Part shown: one piece after another, positions 1 through 9,148 of the stretch
Layout of the letters: each line of letters begins with the position of its first letter
How positions within the stretch are numbered: the stretch's first letter is position 1
Made by a program: the position numbers and the translations under genes
Notes under the pieces: generated by a model
What the model was told of the DNA's origin: nothing
Database searches by the model: none
What the model saw: only the letters and a program-made list of their open reading frames with translations
NCBI GenBank assembly: GCA_016841965.1
Contig: JAEANN010000024.1
Coordinates: forward strand, 160,976-224,975
DNA from: Candidatus Roseilinea mizusawaensis
GTDB taxonomy: Bacteria; Chloroflexota; Anaerolineae; J036; Brachytrichaceae
Length of the DNA stretch: 64,000 nt
Reading direction: 5' to 3'

Positions 1-1
1 C

Positions 2-1228
2 GTGTCGTCCGGCGAGTTGGAAGGCAAACTGGTGTTCTGGGGCCATCAGGATCACCCAATCTACAGCGCCGGCCAGGCCTTCATGAAAAAGTACCCGAAG
101 GTGGTGTTCGAACAGCCAGAAATGGCCGAATGGGATAAGGCCGTTGAATCAGCGCTGGCCGCCGGCAGCGGTCTGCCCGACATGGTCTGGCACGAGGCCA
201 CCAACGTGCAACGCGACGCGCGGCGTGGCATTCTGCTGGATGTGACCGACGTGGTGAAGAAGCACGAGGCAGAGCTGGCGCCGGCAAAGCTGTCCGAGGC
301 GCTGTATCAGGGCAAGTACTGGGGGATGCCCGGCGACATCACACCTAACAATCTGTGGTGGCGGCCTGATCTGGTCGAGAAGGCCGGCGTTGGCCCGATC
401 ACCGAAGACATCAAGTACGATGAATTCTTGCAGATGGCCAAAGAGGTCAAGGCCAAAACCGATGCCAGCCTGTTTGTGATGGAAGAGACTTTTGACGGTC
501 AGGGCACGCTGATGTTCGCCGTGCCGTTCTATGCGCTGGGCGGCAACTTCACCGACGAGACGGGCGAACAGGTGCTGCTGGACAACGAGATTGGGATGCA
601 GGCGATGGAGTACGCCAAGCAGGCCTGGGACACCGGCGCCGGCCTGAACGCCGGCTGGTTCTCGCCGCCGTATTGGGGCGCCATCAAGGAAAACAAGCTG
701 GCCGGCACCTACTCGCCGCCCTGGATGCGCGGTTTCTTCCAGACCGAAGTGACAACGCCGGAACAGGGGCAAGGCAAGTGGCGCAACCAGCTCGTGCCCG
801 TCTACCCCGGCGCAGTGGCGCGCACCAACGTGTGGGGTGGCGCGACGCTGGTCTCCTTCTCCACAAACCCACAGCCCGATCTGGTCAAGGCATTCATGGA
901 ATTCACCTTCTGCACGATGGAAGGCGCGCAGGTCACGGGCGATTGGGGCATCATCCCGCCCTATATCCCCTGGCTCAAGTCTGAGTTCAAGAACGCCAAA
1001 CAGACGCTGTTCGAGGCCGGCTGGGATTGGACAGGTGAAGTCGTCAAGGCCATGAATCAAATGCGCAACGACTTTTACCGCATGCCGGGCTATGGCATCG
1101 CCTACGGCGCGTTGGGCAAGTTCGTGCCGGCCATGCTGCGCGGCGAGAAGTCGATCAAAGACGGCATGAAGGAATATGGCGACTATGTGCGCAGCGAGAA
1201 CGCCAAGCTGCTCGAGTCGCTCAAGTAA
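2..1228 (+). CDS. Sugar ABC transporter substrate-binding protein, 5'-truncated by window edge
   Basis: 408-aa ORF with family 1 extracellular solute-binding character, followed by two MalF/MalG-like permeases. Confidence 0.85.
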   Translation: MSSGELEGKLVFWGHQDHPIYSAGQAFMKKYPKVVFEQPEMAEWDKAVESALAAGSGLPDMVWHEATNVQRDARRGILLDVTDVVKKHEAELAPAKLSEALYQGKYWGMPGDITPNNLWWRPDLVEKAGVGPITEDIKYDEFLQMAKEVKAKTDASLFVMEETFDGQGTLMFAVPFYALGGNFTDETGEQVLLDNEIGMQAMEYAKQAWDTGAGLNAGWFSPPYWGAIKENKLAGTYSPPWMRGFFQTEVTTPEQGQGKWRNQLVPVYPGAVARTNVWGGATLVSFSTNPQPDLVKAFMEFTFCTMEGAQVTGDWGIIPPYIPWLKSEFKNAKQTLFEAGWDWTGEVVKAMNQMRNDFYRMPGYGIAYGALGKFVPAMLRGEKSIKDGMKEYGDYVRSENAKLLESLK

Positions 1229-1450
1229 ACACCCCCGCCGCTCTGCGGCCAGGCTGCGCCAGATGGTGCGCAGCGTGGCCCCACTGTCGGCAGTGTCCGT
1301 TTCGTGATGCCAACCGCCAGGAGTGCCAGGCCGGCTCGTTGCGGCTCGCCGCTCCTGGCGGTTGCGTTATCCTTCCCCTGCAAAGCGTGCAAAGCCTGCA
1401 AAGGATGACGTGTGACGATTCGCGTTCGAGAGACGTATTGAGAGGTATCT

Positions 1451-2419
1451 ATGGCAGCAAAGGCTCCTCCCCTGCCTGTGAGTCGGTCGAGCGTAGGCGC
1501 CCATCGCCGGCCCGATGCGCGCAGCGTGTTGCGCGAGATGTGGAAGCATCGCACGGACTATTTATTCATCTCGCCGTTCTACATCCTGTTCGCCGTCTTT
1601 GGCATTTACCCGTTGCTCTTCGGCATCCAGCTCAGCCTGTCGCGCTGGCAGCCTGGTCGGGACATGACATGGGTCGGTTTGCAGAACTACCAAACCCTGA
1701 TTTTCACCGATCCGGAGTTGGGCCGGGCGTTGTTGAACACGCTGGCCATGCTGCTATGGATTCTGCCGACCGGCCTGGGCGGCGCGCTGATTCTGGCCGT
1801 CATGCTGAACGCCCGGCGGCTGGCCGGCCGGGGGTTCTTTCGCACCATCTTCTTCCTGCCCTTCGTCACCTCGCAGGTCATTGTTGCCATTGTCTTCCAG
1901 CAGTTGCTTGACAAGAACTATGGCTGGGTCAACTTGCTGCTGGGCAAAATCGGGCTTGGGCCGGTTCCCTGGTTGACAGAAACCATCCCTGCGCAGATCT
2001 CCATCACCCTGTTGTTGCACTGGATGGGCATCGGCACCAATGTGTTGATCTTCCTCGGCGCGCTGCAATCCATCGACCGCGAGCTGTATGAAGCTGCCGA
2101 GATCGATGGCGCGACCAGTACACAGCAATTCTTCAATGTCACCTTTCCGCTCATCCGGCCGGTGATGCTCTTCATGGTCATTACGGCTACCATCGGCCTG
2201 ATTAACCTGTACGCGCCGGTGAAACTGCTCACCAACGGCGGGCCGGAAGGCACCACCCTGACGCTGTTCATGCGCATGATCGACCTGATGACATCGGTGC
2301 GTTACGGCGAGGGGGCCGGCTTTGGTTTCATCATGGGCGGCATTGTGCTCCTCATCACGCTGCTCCAGATGAAATTCCTGAGCGGCTGGTGGACCGTGGA
2401 GGGCAATCTGAAGCAGTAG
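1451..2419 (+). CDS. Carbohydrate ABC transporter permease (MalF/UgpA-like)
   Basis: Polytopic protein with EAA-loop-like segment LYEAAEIDGATSTQQFFNVTFPLIRP. Confidence 0.9.
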   Translation: MAAKAPPLPVSRSSVGAHRRPDARSVLREMWKHRTDYLFISPFYILFAVFGIYPLLFGIQLSLSRWQPGRDMTWVGLQNYQTLIFTDPELGRALLNTLAMLLWILPTGLGGALILAVMLNARRLAGRGFFRTIFFLPFVTSQVIVAIVFQQLLDKNYGWVNLLLGKIGLGPVPWLTETIPAQISITLLLHWMGIGTNVLIFLGALQSIDRELYEAAEIDGATSTQQFFNVTFPLIRPVMLFMVITATIGLINLYAPVKLLTNGGPEGTTLTLFMRMIDLMTSVRYGEGAGFGFIMGGIVLLITLLQMKFLSGWWTVEGNLKQ

Positions 2420-2444
2420 CGCGCTCTGGCGCCAGGAGGTTTGC

Positions 2445-3389
2445 ATGGCAACACAGATGTCTTCTGCAGCGACAGTGCCAGTTCCCACCAGGCCGGCCGT
2501 TAAGACCCGGCGCAGTGTCAACGCGCGCCAGGTCATCCGCTATGGCCTGCTGTATGCGTTCCTGATCGCCCTGTCGATCATCTTTTTGTTTCCGTTCTAT
2601 TCGATGGTCATCGGTTCAATGATGCCCAAAGACGAATTGTTCCGGCTCTACCCGGTATTGTGGCCCCCCGATGGGCCGACGCTGACCGCGTACCGGCTGC
2701 TGCTCAAAATTGACGTGACCACCACCATCCAGAACCTAGAGCGCTTTCACATCCTGCGCTATATCTTCAACTCGTTGCTGTTGGCGACGGTGGCCGTCTT
2801 GTTGCAGGTTTTCTTCAATACTCTGGCCGGCTATGTGTTTGCCAAGCGCCAGTTCCCCTTCAAGAACCAGTTGTTCGCGTTCATCCTGCTGACCATGCTG
2901 ATGCCGACGGCGATCAACTTTGTGCCGTTCTACATTTTGATTGGCCGGCTGGGCTGGATGAACACCTATCTGCCGTTCTGGATCCCCGGCGCAGCCAGCG
3001 CGTTTGGCATTTTCATGATGCGCCAGTTCATCGTGTCCACTATTCCCGATGAGTTGATTGACTCGGCCACCATCGACGGCGCCTCGCAGATCATGATCGT
3101 CACGCGCATCGTCATGCCCATCATGGCCGGCGGTATGGTGGTGTTGGGAATTCTCGGTTTCGTCAGCGTGTACAACGAGTTTGTGCTGTCCTCGCTCATT
3201 TTGAAAGACAACGATATTCGCACCGTGCAAGTGGCGCTGGCCAACTTCAAGGGCACCAGCATTCGCGCGCCCATGTACGACCTGATGTTCGCCGGCAGTG
3301 TCATGGCCACCATCCCCTTGTTGCTGATCTTCTTCGTGTTCCAGCGCAAGATCATCCAGGGCATCATGTCTGGCGCGATTAAGGGATGA
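2445..3389 (+). CDS. Carbohydrate ABC transporter permease (MalG/UgpE-like)
   Basis: Polytopic protein with ELIDSATIDGASQIMIVTRIVMPIM EAA-like loop; adjacent to the other permease. Confidence 0.9.
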   Translation: MATQMSSAATVPVPTRPAVKTRRSVNARQVIRYGLLYAFLIALSIIFLFPFYSMVIGSMMPKDELFRLYPVLWPPDGPTLTAYRLLLKIDVTTTIQNLERFHILRYIFNSLLLATVAVLLQVFFNTLAGYVFAKRQFPFKNQLFAFILLTMLMPTAINFVPFYILIGRLGWMNTYLPFWIPGAASAFGIFMMRQFIVSTIPDELIDSATIDGASQIMIVTRIVMPIMAGGMVVLGILGFVSVYNEFVLSSLILKDNDIRTVQVALANFKGTSIRAPMYDLMFAGSVMATIPLLLIFFVFQRKIIQGIMSGAIKG

Positions 3390-3414
3390 TCGCCGGCGAA
3401 CCGTCAGCGCAACG

Positions 3415-3450
3415 GCCCCCGTTCCATCCAGGAGTGGGGGCTTTTGTTTT
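3415..3450 (+). terminator. Rho-independent terminator after the sugar ABC operon
   Basis: GCCCCC...GGGGGC stem followed by TTTTGTTTT. Confidence 0.6.
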
Positions 3451-3471
3451 CGGCCATCGTCATAGGGTACG

Positions 3472-5742
3472 ATGGGCGCGTCTCAGTCCATGCAACCCGA
3501 GGATGTCCGAATGGTCGAGTCGAACATGATCGAGCGTCAGTCGCAGCAGGCCGCATCTGGCGTGACTTTTGAGCGCCTGTTGGAGGCCGAACAGGGTGAT
3601 GTGCAGGAGCGCTATCAACGCTATCTGCTGGTTCTGTTGCTTGTGCTGGTGTGGGGCGCAGCCTTGCGCTGGACCTTGCTGAACAGCACCCCCGGTGGCT
3701 CAGCCTCGCACTGGCCGACGCTGGTGGCATTGCTGGCTGCGTTGGGCTTGAGCTGGGGGTTGCGCCGCCAGACACGCCCGGCCATGACAACATCTCTGGT
3801 CGGTTTGCTGCTTGCGATTGCTCTGGAAGGCTGGTTCAACCCCGGCCTGTTACCCCTGCTGTTGTTTGCGCCCTGGACTGTGCTGGTTGCTGCCGTCGCG
3901 CCGACCGGTGTGCTGCTTGCTGCCAGCGCCGTGTGCGTCGCGCTCATCACGGCCCTGGCCGGACGTTTGCCCGATCCACCGGCGGTCATGCTGCCGGCGG
4001 GCGTGTCGCTGCTTGCCGCCACCGCTGTCGCGTGGATCGCCTCGCGCCCGATTTTCGACAGCCTCAGCATGGCCCTATACAGCGCCAGCGACGCCATTCG
4101 CGCCCGCGATGAGTTGCGCGAGCAGCGCCAGCAACTTGCGCAGACCGTCAAGATGCTCGACGAGGCGCTGTATCGCCAAAGCCGGCTCAGCACGTCGCTC
4201 ATTCTGGCTCGCCAGCAGGCCGAGGAAGCCCGCCAGTTGAAGGTGCGCTTCGCCAACATGATCAGCCACGAGATTCGCACGCCGCTCAACATCATTATCA
4301 GCTTCAGCGAAGTGATGGCCAATGCGCCAGAGAGCTATGGCTTGCGCGAGTGGCCGGCCAGTCTGCGCGCCGATGTGAACGAAATCTACCGCGCCGGCAA
4401 ACATCTGCTTGGACTGATCAACGACGTGCTCGAACTCGCTCAGGTCGAAGCCAATCGCGTGATCCTCAAGCGCGAGCGTGTGCCGTTGCTCGAGGTCGTC
4501 GAGCAAGCCATTGCCCTGACGCGCGGCTGGTTCGATCATGCCGGCCTGTCGCTCGACCTGCAAGTGGCCGGCGACATTCCCGACATGCTCATTGACCGCG
4601 TGCGCATCCGTCAGGTGTTGTTGAACCTGCTCAGCAATGCGCGGCACTACACGGCCCAAGGTGGCGTGACGGTGCGCGTCGAGCGGTTGGCAGATGAAGT
4701 CGTCGTGAGTGTGCGCGACACCGGCACAGGCATCTCGCGCGAGAACTTGCAGCATCTGTTCGATGAGTTCACCCGCTTTGCCGAATCTGTCGATGCAATG
4801 GCCGGCTCGGGTCTGGGCCTGGCAATCAGCCGCCTGTTTATCCAGTTGCACGGTGGGCGCATGTGGGCCGAGAGCGCCGGCGTGCCCGGCCTCGGCACAA
4901 CGGTGTTCTTCACATTGCCTCTCAGTGCGGCGGCGGCGCTCAGCGAGCCGCGTGACGCCGGGCGTGACACGGAGTACTGGCAGTCCCGTTACGACCAGGC
5001 GCGAGCGGAGCGCGTGGTGCTGGTTGCCGCCGATGACCCGACCACCGTTCAAGTGGCGGCGCGCTTGTTCGCCAATCAAGGTCGGATTGTGACCAGTTCC
5101 GTGGCCGGCGCGCCCCAGATGCTGCATCAGCACGAGCCGGACGCAGTTGTAGTGCTGGCCGAAGGTCGCGCCCTTCAGCATGACGTGATCGACGCGCTTC
5201 GGCGCTGGAGAGCGCCGGTGGTGACGTGTGAGTTAGATGTGTCGGCCGGCTTGAAGCGCCTCGATTTGGCTGACGCCGACGCCATCAACGGCTGGCTGGT
5301 CAAGCCCATCACGCGCGATGATTTGATCTCTGCATTGTTATCGGCTGCGCCCAATGCCCGCCTGGTGCTGTCTATCGAAGACGATGCGCAGATGTCGCGC
5401 TTCTACGAGGTGGCGCTGGCGCGCGACCAGCGACTGCCCAACTCGCCGCGCGTGCTCAATGTCAGTCGGGCTGCCGATGTGCTGCCCGTTCTCAACGAGC
5501 GTCTGCCCGATGTCGTGTTACTCGACCTCAACCTGGGCGATGCGTCGGGATGGGATGTGCTGGCCGCTATCCGCAAACGCTGGCCCAGCCGCGAGTTGCC
5601 GGTCATTGTGGTGACGGCTATGGATCGCTTTGGCTTGCCGGCGCTCCAGTCGCGCGCGATCGGCGTGACCCGCCTTTCAACCTTCGGTCAGCGCGAAACA
5701 GTGCTGTGCCTGCAAAATGTGCTCGAGGCGGTGTTGGCGTGA
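3472..5742 (+). CDS. Membrane hybrid sensor histidine kinase / response regulator
   Basis: N-terminal TM segments, MISHEIRTPLN H-box, GSGLGLAISR G-box, C-terminal receiver with VVLLDLNLGDASGWDVL. Confidence 0.9.
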   Translation: MGASQSMQPEDVRMVESNMIERQSQQAASGVTFERLLEAEQGDVQERYQRYLLVLLLVLVWGAALRWTLLNSTPGGSASHWPTLVALLAALGLSWGLRRQTRPAMTTSLVGLLLAIALEGWFNPGLLPLLLFAPWTVLVAAVAPTGVLLAASAVCVALITALAGRLPDPPAVMLPAGVSLLAATAVAWIASRPIFDSLSMALYSASDAIRARDELREQRQQLAQTVKMLDEALYRQSRLSTSLILARQQAEEARQLKVRFANMISHEIRTPLNIIISFSEVMANAPESYGLREWPASLRADVNEIYRAGKHLLGLINDVLELAQVEANRVILKRERVPLLEVVEQAIALTRGWFDHAGLSLDLQVAGDIPDMLIDRVRIRQVLLNLLSNARHYTAQGGVTVRVERLADEVVVSVRDTGTGISRENLQHLFDEFTRFAESVDAMAGSGLGLAISRLFIQLHGGRMWAESAGVPGLGTTVFFTLPLSAAAALSEPRDAGRDTEYWQSRYDQARAERVVLVAADDPTTVQVAARLFANQGRIVTSSVAGAPQMLHQHEPDAVVVLAEGRALQHDVIDALRRWRAPVVTCELDVSAGLKRLDLADADAINGWLVKPITRDDLISALLSAAPNARLVLSIEDDAQMSRFYEVALARDQRLPNSPRVLNVSRAADVLPVLNERLPDVVLLDLNLGDASGWDVLAAIRKRWPSRELPVIVVTAMDRFGLPALQSRAIGVTRLSTFGQRETVLCLQNVLEAVLA

Positions 5743-5790
5743 GCGGATAACCGGGCGCGATGGACAGGTGCGGCGCTACAATCCTCAGCC

Positions 5791-6834
5791 ATGCATAGCT
5801 CTGTCACCCCGACGACCGGCGCCCGTGTGGTCATGCCTCGTCCGCGCGAGGTGAGTGTCGAAACGTTTGAGATTGCGCAGCCAGAGCCGGGGCAAATTCT
5901 TATCGAGACCGAAGCCAGCGCGCTCAGCCCTGGCACCGAGCTGGCGGTGTATACCGGCGTCCACCAATGGCTAACTGATCCGGCCCGCGCCTGGCCGAAG
6001 TTCCCATTTGTCCCCGGCTATAGCGCAGTGGGGCGGGTGCTGGCCGTTGGCGTCGGCGTCACGACCTTCCACGTGGGAGATCGTGTCATCTGGCCGGGGC
6101 GTCACGAAAGCCACGCCCTCGTCAATGTGACGGACGACAATCCGCTGGTGCGCGTCATTGGCGACGCCTTGCCCGGCTCGGCTGCGGCCCTGGCGACGCT
6201 GGCCCGCTTTCCCCTCTCTGCGCTGGTGCAAGCCGGCGTCACACTGGGCCAGGCAGTGGCGGTATTTGGACTGGGAACAATCGGCCAAATCGCGCTGCGC
6301 TTGTTTGCCGCGGCTGCCGCGTTCCCATTGATTGGTCTTGACCCAGTGGCGCGACGCCGCGCGATTGCCGAACACACGCCGGGCGTGATCGCGCTCGACC
6401 CGGCTGCGTCCGATCTGCGCGCAGCACTGCGTCAGGCCAACCACGGTCAGTTGCCCGATATTGTTGTCGATGCCACCGGCGTTCCCAACACTGTCAAGAC
6501 AGCCATGCGTGTTGTGGCCGACGGCGGCAGGGTCGTGATGGTGGGCAGTCCGCGCGGCATCGCCGGCGACGTGGATTTTTACTGGGATCTGCACGGTCGC
6601 TCGATCACGCTGGTCGGCGCGCATGGCTCGGCGATTGGGGTTACGCCGCGCGACAAATTCCCGTTTGCGCTGGAGCGCGCCATGCGCCTGCTGGTGTCTT
6701 TGCTGGAGACGCGCCGGCTTGTGCTTGACGATCTGATCACACATCATGTCCACGGCCGAGACTTGCGCGACATGTATGAGGGACTGCTGAACCGGCCCGA
6801 CGAGTTTCTCGCTGTTACAGCGTACTGGCGATGA
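5791..6834 (+). CDS. Zinc-binding alcohol dehydrogenase family protein (MDR superfamily)
   Basis: GroES-like N-terminus, AVFGLGTIGQIALRLFAA nucleotide-binding segment. Confidence 0.85.
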   Translation: MHSSVTPTTGARVVMPRPREVSVETFEIAQPEPGQILIETEASALSPGTELAVYTGVHQWLTDPARAWPKFPFVPGYSAVGRVLAVGVGVTTFHVGDRVIWPGRHESHALVNVTDDNPLVRVIGDALPGSAAALATLARFPLSALVQAGVTLGQAVAVFGLGTIGQIALRLFAAAAAFPLIGLDPVARRRAIAEHTPGVIALDPAASDLRAALRQANHGQLPDIVVDATGVPNTVKTAMRVVADGGRVVMVGSPRGIAGDVDFYWDLHGRSITLVGAHGSAIGVTPRDKFPFALERAMRLLVSLLETRRLVLDDLITHHVHGRDLRDMYEGLLNRPDEFLAVTAYWR

Positions 6835-6857
6835 GCGCGCGGGAGAGTGGGGGAGGG

Positions 6858-8102
6858 TCAGGAGAAAGTGGCCGGCGGGCTGTAGCTTGACTGCACCACC
6901 CCCATGTTCATCAAAGGCTCGATATATTCCAGCAGGGCAGCCCGGTCGATGGGTTTTTGGAAGAAGGCATCGGCGCCCAGGGTGAGCGCAAGATCGCGCT
7001 CATCCCAGATTGAGCACACGGCCAGGTTGAGGTGATAGGTCTCTGGGTCAGCCTTTAGCTCCTGCAGCACCTCCCAGCCGTCGCGGTGTGGCATCAGAAT
7101 GTCCAGCAGGATCATAGCCGGCTTGTACCTGCGGGCCTGGCCCATCACGTCGTCGGTGGACTTGCAGCCGATCACCTGCACCGGCTGCAATGCCAGATAG
7201 CGTTCGATGATGCGCGGCATGGCCGGGTCGTCGTCGATCACCATCACCACCGGCCGGCGATGGCGCGGCAGGCTGATCTGAATTTGCCGGGCGCCATCGT
7301 TGGTGGGTAGCAGCCGTAGTTCCCCCCCGGCCAGGTCCATCAGTCGGTCCGCTTCGCGCCAGGTTGCGTCATCGCATGGCATATCACTCAGACCTGACAG
7401 TTTTAAGATCACTTGATCTTCGCCGGCCGAGAGGCCCAGCATCAGTGTGCCGCCCCGGCAGTGGGCGATTGCCAGCCACAGGGCTTTGATCAGGGCCAGA
7501 CGCAATGCGGCGCGGTCGGCGTTGGCTGCGGGCAGATCAGGCTGAATGTTGGTGCGAATGGTGATGTGGGCGCTGCTGGTTACTGCTGCGAGTGTCTTTG
7601 AAGCGTCGGTGACGATGCTCCATACATCCAGCGGCTCGATATTGCGCAAGAACGGCGCAGGTGCGTCCGAGGTCGAAGGTGATTGCGGCGTCTGTGCAGT
7701 CTGACGCGCTGTGCTGAACTGCCCCAGCGTCAGCACCAGCTCGTCGATGGCGCGATGGGTGTCGCGTCGGAACTGGCGACTGCTGCTGCTGAACTCGACC
7801 TGCAGTTGGGGTAAGGGAATGCGGTCAATGTAACGGCGTCTCAGGATCAAGTAATTGCGGTGAGCGGGCAGACTGACATCCGGCGCGCCCAGTGGCTTCA
7901 TGCGCTCGATGGCTTGCACGAGCAGGGTGTGCAGGCGCTGTCCTGCCGACGTGTCAGCCGGCGTCTCGTTGGCCTGCGCCAGCCAGCCGGCCAACGCGCG
8001 CGCCGGCCCTTGTTCGAGCACGTTGATCTCGTACAAGTGCAGCAACGCGAAGCGGATGTGTTGTGTGAATTCTGCGCTGGTTGGAATTGTCGTTCTGGAC
8101 AT
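6858..8102 (-). CDS. Response regulator receiver protein with N-terminal HTH/kinase-like region
   Basis: C-terminal VMVIDDDPAMPRIIERYL...MILLDILMPHRDGWEVLQEL receiver signature. Confidence 0.8.
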   Translation of the reverse strand: MSRTTIPTSAEFTQHIRFALLHLYEINVLEQGPARALAGWLAQANETPADTSAGQRLHTLLVQAIERMKPLGAPDVSLPAHRNYLILRRRYIDRIPLPQLQVEFSSSSRQFRRDTHRAIDELVLTLGQFSTARQTAQTPQSPSTSDAPAPFLRNIEPLDVWSIVTDASKTLAAVTSSAHITIRTNIQPDLPAANADRAALRLALIKALWLAIAHCRGGTLMLGLSAGEDQVILKLSGLSDMPCDDATWREADRLMDLAGGELRLLPTNDGARQIQISLPRHRRPVVMVIDDDPAMPRIIERYLALQPVQVIGCKSTDDVMGQARRYKPAMILLDILMPHRDGWEVLQELKADPETYHLNLAVCSIWDERDLALTLGADAFFQKPIDRAALLEYIEPLMNMGVVQSSYSPPATFS

Positions 8103-8180
8103 CGTTCGCTCAAACTATAATCCATGCCCGGCCCGGCCCGGCTCGGCTGGCCGGGACTCTTAAATTCAAGTGGGTCATCG

Positions 8181-9128
8181 ATGCGCTACAACACTTTGGG
8201 GTCGTCTTCTCTGGTTGTTTCCGAAATTGCCCTGGGCTGCGCACAATTCAGCGACCAATTCACCAAGACGCGCAAGACCGAAGCCGACATGATTGCCATC
8301 ATGCACCATGCGTTGGCGTGCGGCATCACATTGTGGGACACCGCACCGAGCTATGGCGACGGTTACTCTGAAACGATGGTGGGCAGAGCGTTGAAAGGCC
8401 GGCGCGAGCGCGTTGTGTTGGCGACAAAGATCACCTACGGACATACCTCCCCGGAGATGGTGCGGCGTTCTTGTGAAGAGAGCCTGCGCCGGCTGGATAC
8501 CGACTACATCGATCTGCTGCAAGTGCACTGGCCATCAGACAAAGAGGAGAACTACATGACGGTGGCCACGATTGCGATGCTGATCAAAGAGGGCAAGGTG
8601 CGCGCCGCCGGCGTCTCCAACTTCAACATCGCCCAGACCGAAGAGGCGCTGTGTGTGTGTCCCATCGCCAGCAATCAATTGCCCTATGCGCTGGTGTGGC
8701 GTTATGACGAGCCACTGTTCGAGTTTTGTGGCCGCAACAACGTGAGCGTGTTGGCCTATAGCCCGCTGGGCGAGGGCATTCTGACCGGGCGTTACGACGA
8801 GACGACCACCTTCCCGCCGGGCGATGTGCGCAACCACTGCGTCTTTTTCCGCCCGCAGGTCATGCCGCGCGCGCTAAAGGTGACGGCGGCAGTCCGTCAA
8901 GTGGCTGAGAAGCACGGCGTGACGCCGGCGCAGGTTGCCATCAACTGGGTGGCGCGCCAGCCGCACATCACCAGCACCATCGTTGGCAGTTCGTCTCTTG
9001 AACAGGTTACGCAGAATGCCGCCGCAGTCGCCTGGGAGATGGACGACGAAGATCGCGCGCTGTTGCGGGCAGCCAGCGACGATTATCATGCCACAGCCCC
9101 GCGCTTTGCCCACATGTGGGATGAGTAG
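8181..9128 (+). CDS. Aldo/keto reductase
   Basis: Starts MRYNTLGSSSLVVSEIALGC; DTAPSYGDGYSE and YIDLLQVHWPS motifs; ORF track start 8124 is an upstream extension. Confidence 0.9.
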   Translation: MRYNTLGSSSLVVSEIALGCAQFSDQFTKTRKTEADMIAIMHHALACGITLWDTAPSYGDGYSETMVGRALKGRRERVVLATKITYGHTSPEMVRRSCEESLRRLDTDYIDLLQVHWPSDKEENYMTVATIAMLIKEGKVRAAGVSNFNIAQTEEALCVCPIASNQLPYALVWRYDEPLFEFCGRNNVSVLAYSPLGEGILTGRYDETTTFPPGDVRNHCVFFRPQVMPRALKVTAAVRQVAEKHGVTPAQVAINWVARQPHITSTIVGSSSLEQVTQNAAAVAWEMDDEDRALLRAASDDYHATAPRFAHMWDE

Positions 9129-9148
9129 TTTCGGTATACTCACGCTCT

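Noticed and set aside
149-1060. 303-aa antisense ORF and the many other long minus/plus shadow ORFs across 1-57 kb
   Set aside because: GC-rich third-position bias generates long spurious frames opposite real genes; no recognisable domains.
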